64,000 bases of DNA from assembly GCF_021532615.1 (NCBI RefSeq), contig NZ_JAKGAQ010000002.1, positions 906,501 through 970,500 of the forward strand. Reading direction: 5' to 3'. The notes below the pieces were generated by a model. It made no database searches. It saw only the letters and a list, made by a program, of their open reading frames with translations, and was not told the origin of the DNA. The position numbers were made by a program, and so were the translations under genes. Origin of the DNA: Octadecabacter dasysiphoniae. Its GTDB lineage: Bacteria > Pseudomonadota > Alphaproteobacteria > Rhodobacterales > Rhodobacteraceae. Of this stretch, positions 63,885 to 64,000 are shown piece after piece (positions within the stretch are counted from its first letter, which is position 1; each line of letters opens with the position of its first letter).

Positions 63885-64000
63885 ATGGATCGCCTTACGG
63901 AAATGGAAGCCTTCGCCACGGTCGTGGATCAAGGTGGATTTACGGACGCTGCCAAGAAAATGGGGATTAGCAAATCCGCAGTTTCAAAGCACGTGTCATC
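63885..64000 (+). CDS. LysR family regulator, N-terminal part
   Basis: Only the first 38 codons are present. MDRLTEMEAFATVVDQGGFT and DAAKKMGISKSAVSKHVS are the winged helix-turn-helix of LysR proteins. The RBS GAGGA is six bases before the start and lies in an inverted repeat. The gene continues beyond the right edge; its target cannot be told. Confidence 0.88.
   Translation, partial: MDRLTEMEAFATVVDQGGFTDAAKKMGISKSAVSKHVS

Overview
The window looks like chromosomal DNA from a marine alphaproteobacterium of the family Rhodobacteraceae (Octadecabacter/Loktanella/Yoonia-like). I base this on the moderately GC-rich, evenly used codons, on many small conserved proteins typical of that family (DUF2794, TIGR03643, DUF6478-like, choice-of-anchor L), and on a GC-hairpin repeat ending in CCCCCGGAATATTT. 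I see no insertion sequence, integrase, phage gene, tRNA, rRNA or CRISPR array. The species assignment is inference from protein and sequence style only.

Layout. 1-6035: a truncated surface-type protein gene, dapE (lysine/peptidoglycan), rnr and a lytic transglycosylase. 6032-12203: a minus-strand block with rppH and two coupled small genes, then ctpA, an EnvC-like activator, gpmI, rlmH and rsfS. 12292-16535: a lipoprotein gene, a DUF2975/XRE pair, an MscS channel and a periplasmic protein with one CXXCH motif. 17015-23375: leuC, leuD and leuB on one strand, interrupted by a lipoprotein, a Tat-type protein, a membrane protein and an atypical EEP-fold protein. 23372-24316: an orphan bciA-like gene of bacteriochlorophyll synthesis, which points to a phototrophic lineage.

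24418-31892: a DMT exporter, a FAD oxidoreductase, ferric-iron binding protein and permease (fbpA, fbpB), an MFS carrier and asd. 33123-35124: a minus-strand inorganic-carbon operon, carbonic anhydrase - SbtA-like bicarbonate carrier - SbtB-like PII protein. 35266-38736: an M17 peptidase, an NlpC/P60 hydrolase and small proteins. 38837-47456: glutathione-linked formaldehyde oxidation (frmA ... fghA), split by a TetR gene, a 58-residue secreted peptide and an Irr-box-preceded mbfA, then a tightly packed plus-strand operon that includes an iodotyrosine-deiodinase-like nitroreductase.

47453-56831: an MFS carrier, zapE, a LysM protein, twin rhodanese-like proteins without the usual cysteine, folC, accD, a CPBP protease and an ACT protein. 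56938-64000: ilvD, a lipoprotein, two small conserved proteins, fadH, TIGR03643, an acetyltransferase and the start of a LysR gene with an inverted repeat over its ribosome binding site.

Themes. Branched-chain and aspartate-family amino acid synthesis (leuBCD, ilvD, asd, dapE), cell-wall remodelling (MltB-like, EnvC-like, CtpA, NlpC/P60), iron handling (fbpAB, mbfA), one-carbon detoxification (frmA, fghA) and inorganic carbon supply are all present. The strongest leads are the paired palindromes around the TetR/small-peptide unit, the carbon operon, the ICE-type palindrome before mbfA, and the EEP protein with a changed catalytic motif and a likely CTG start.
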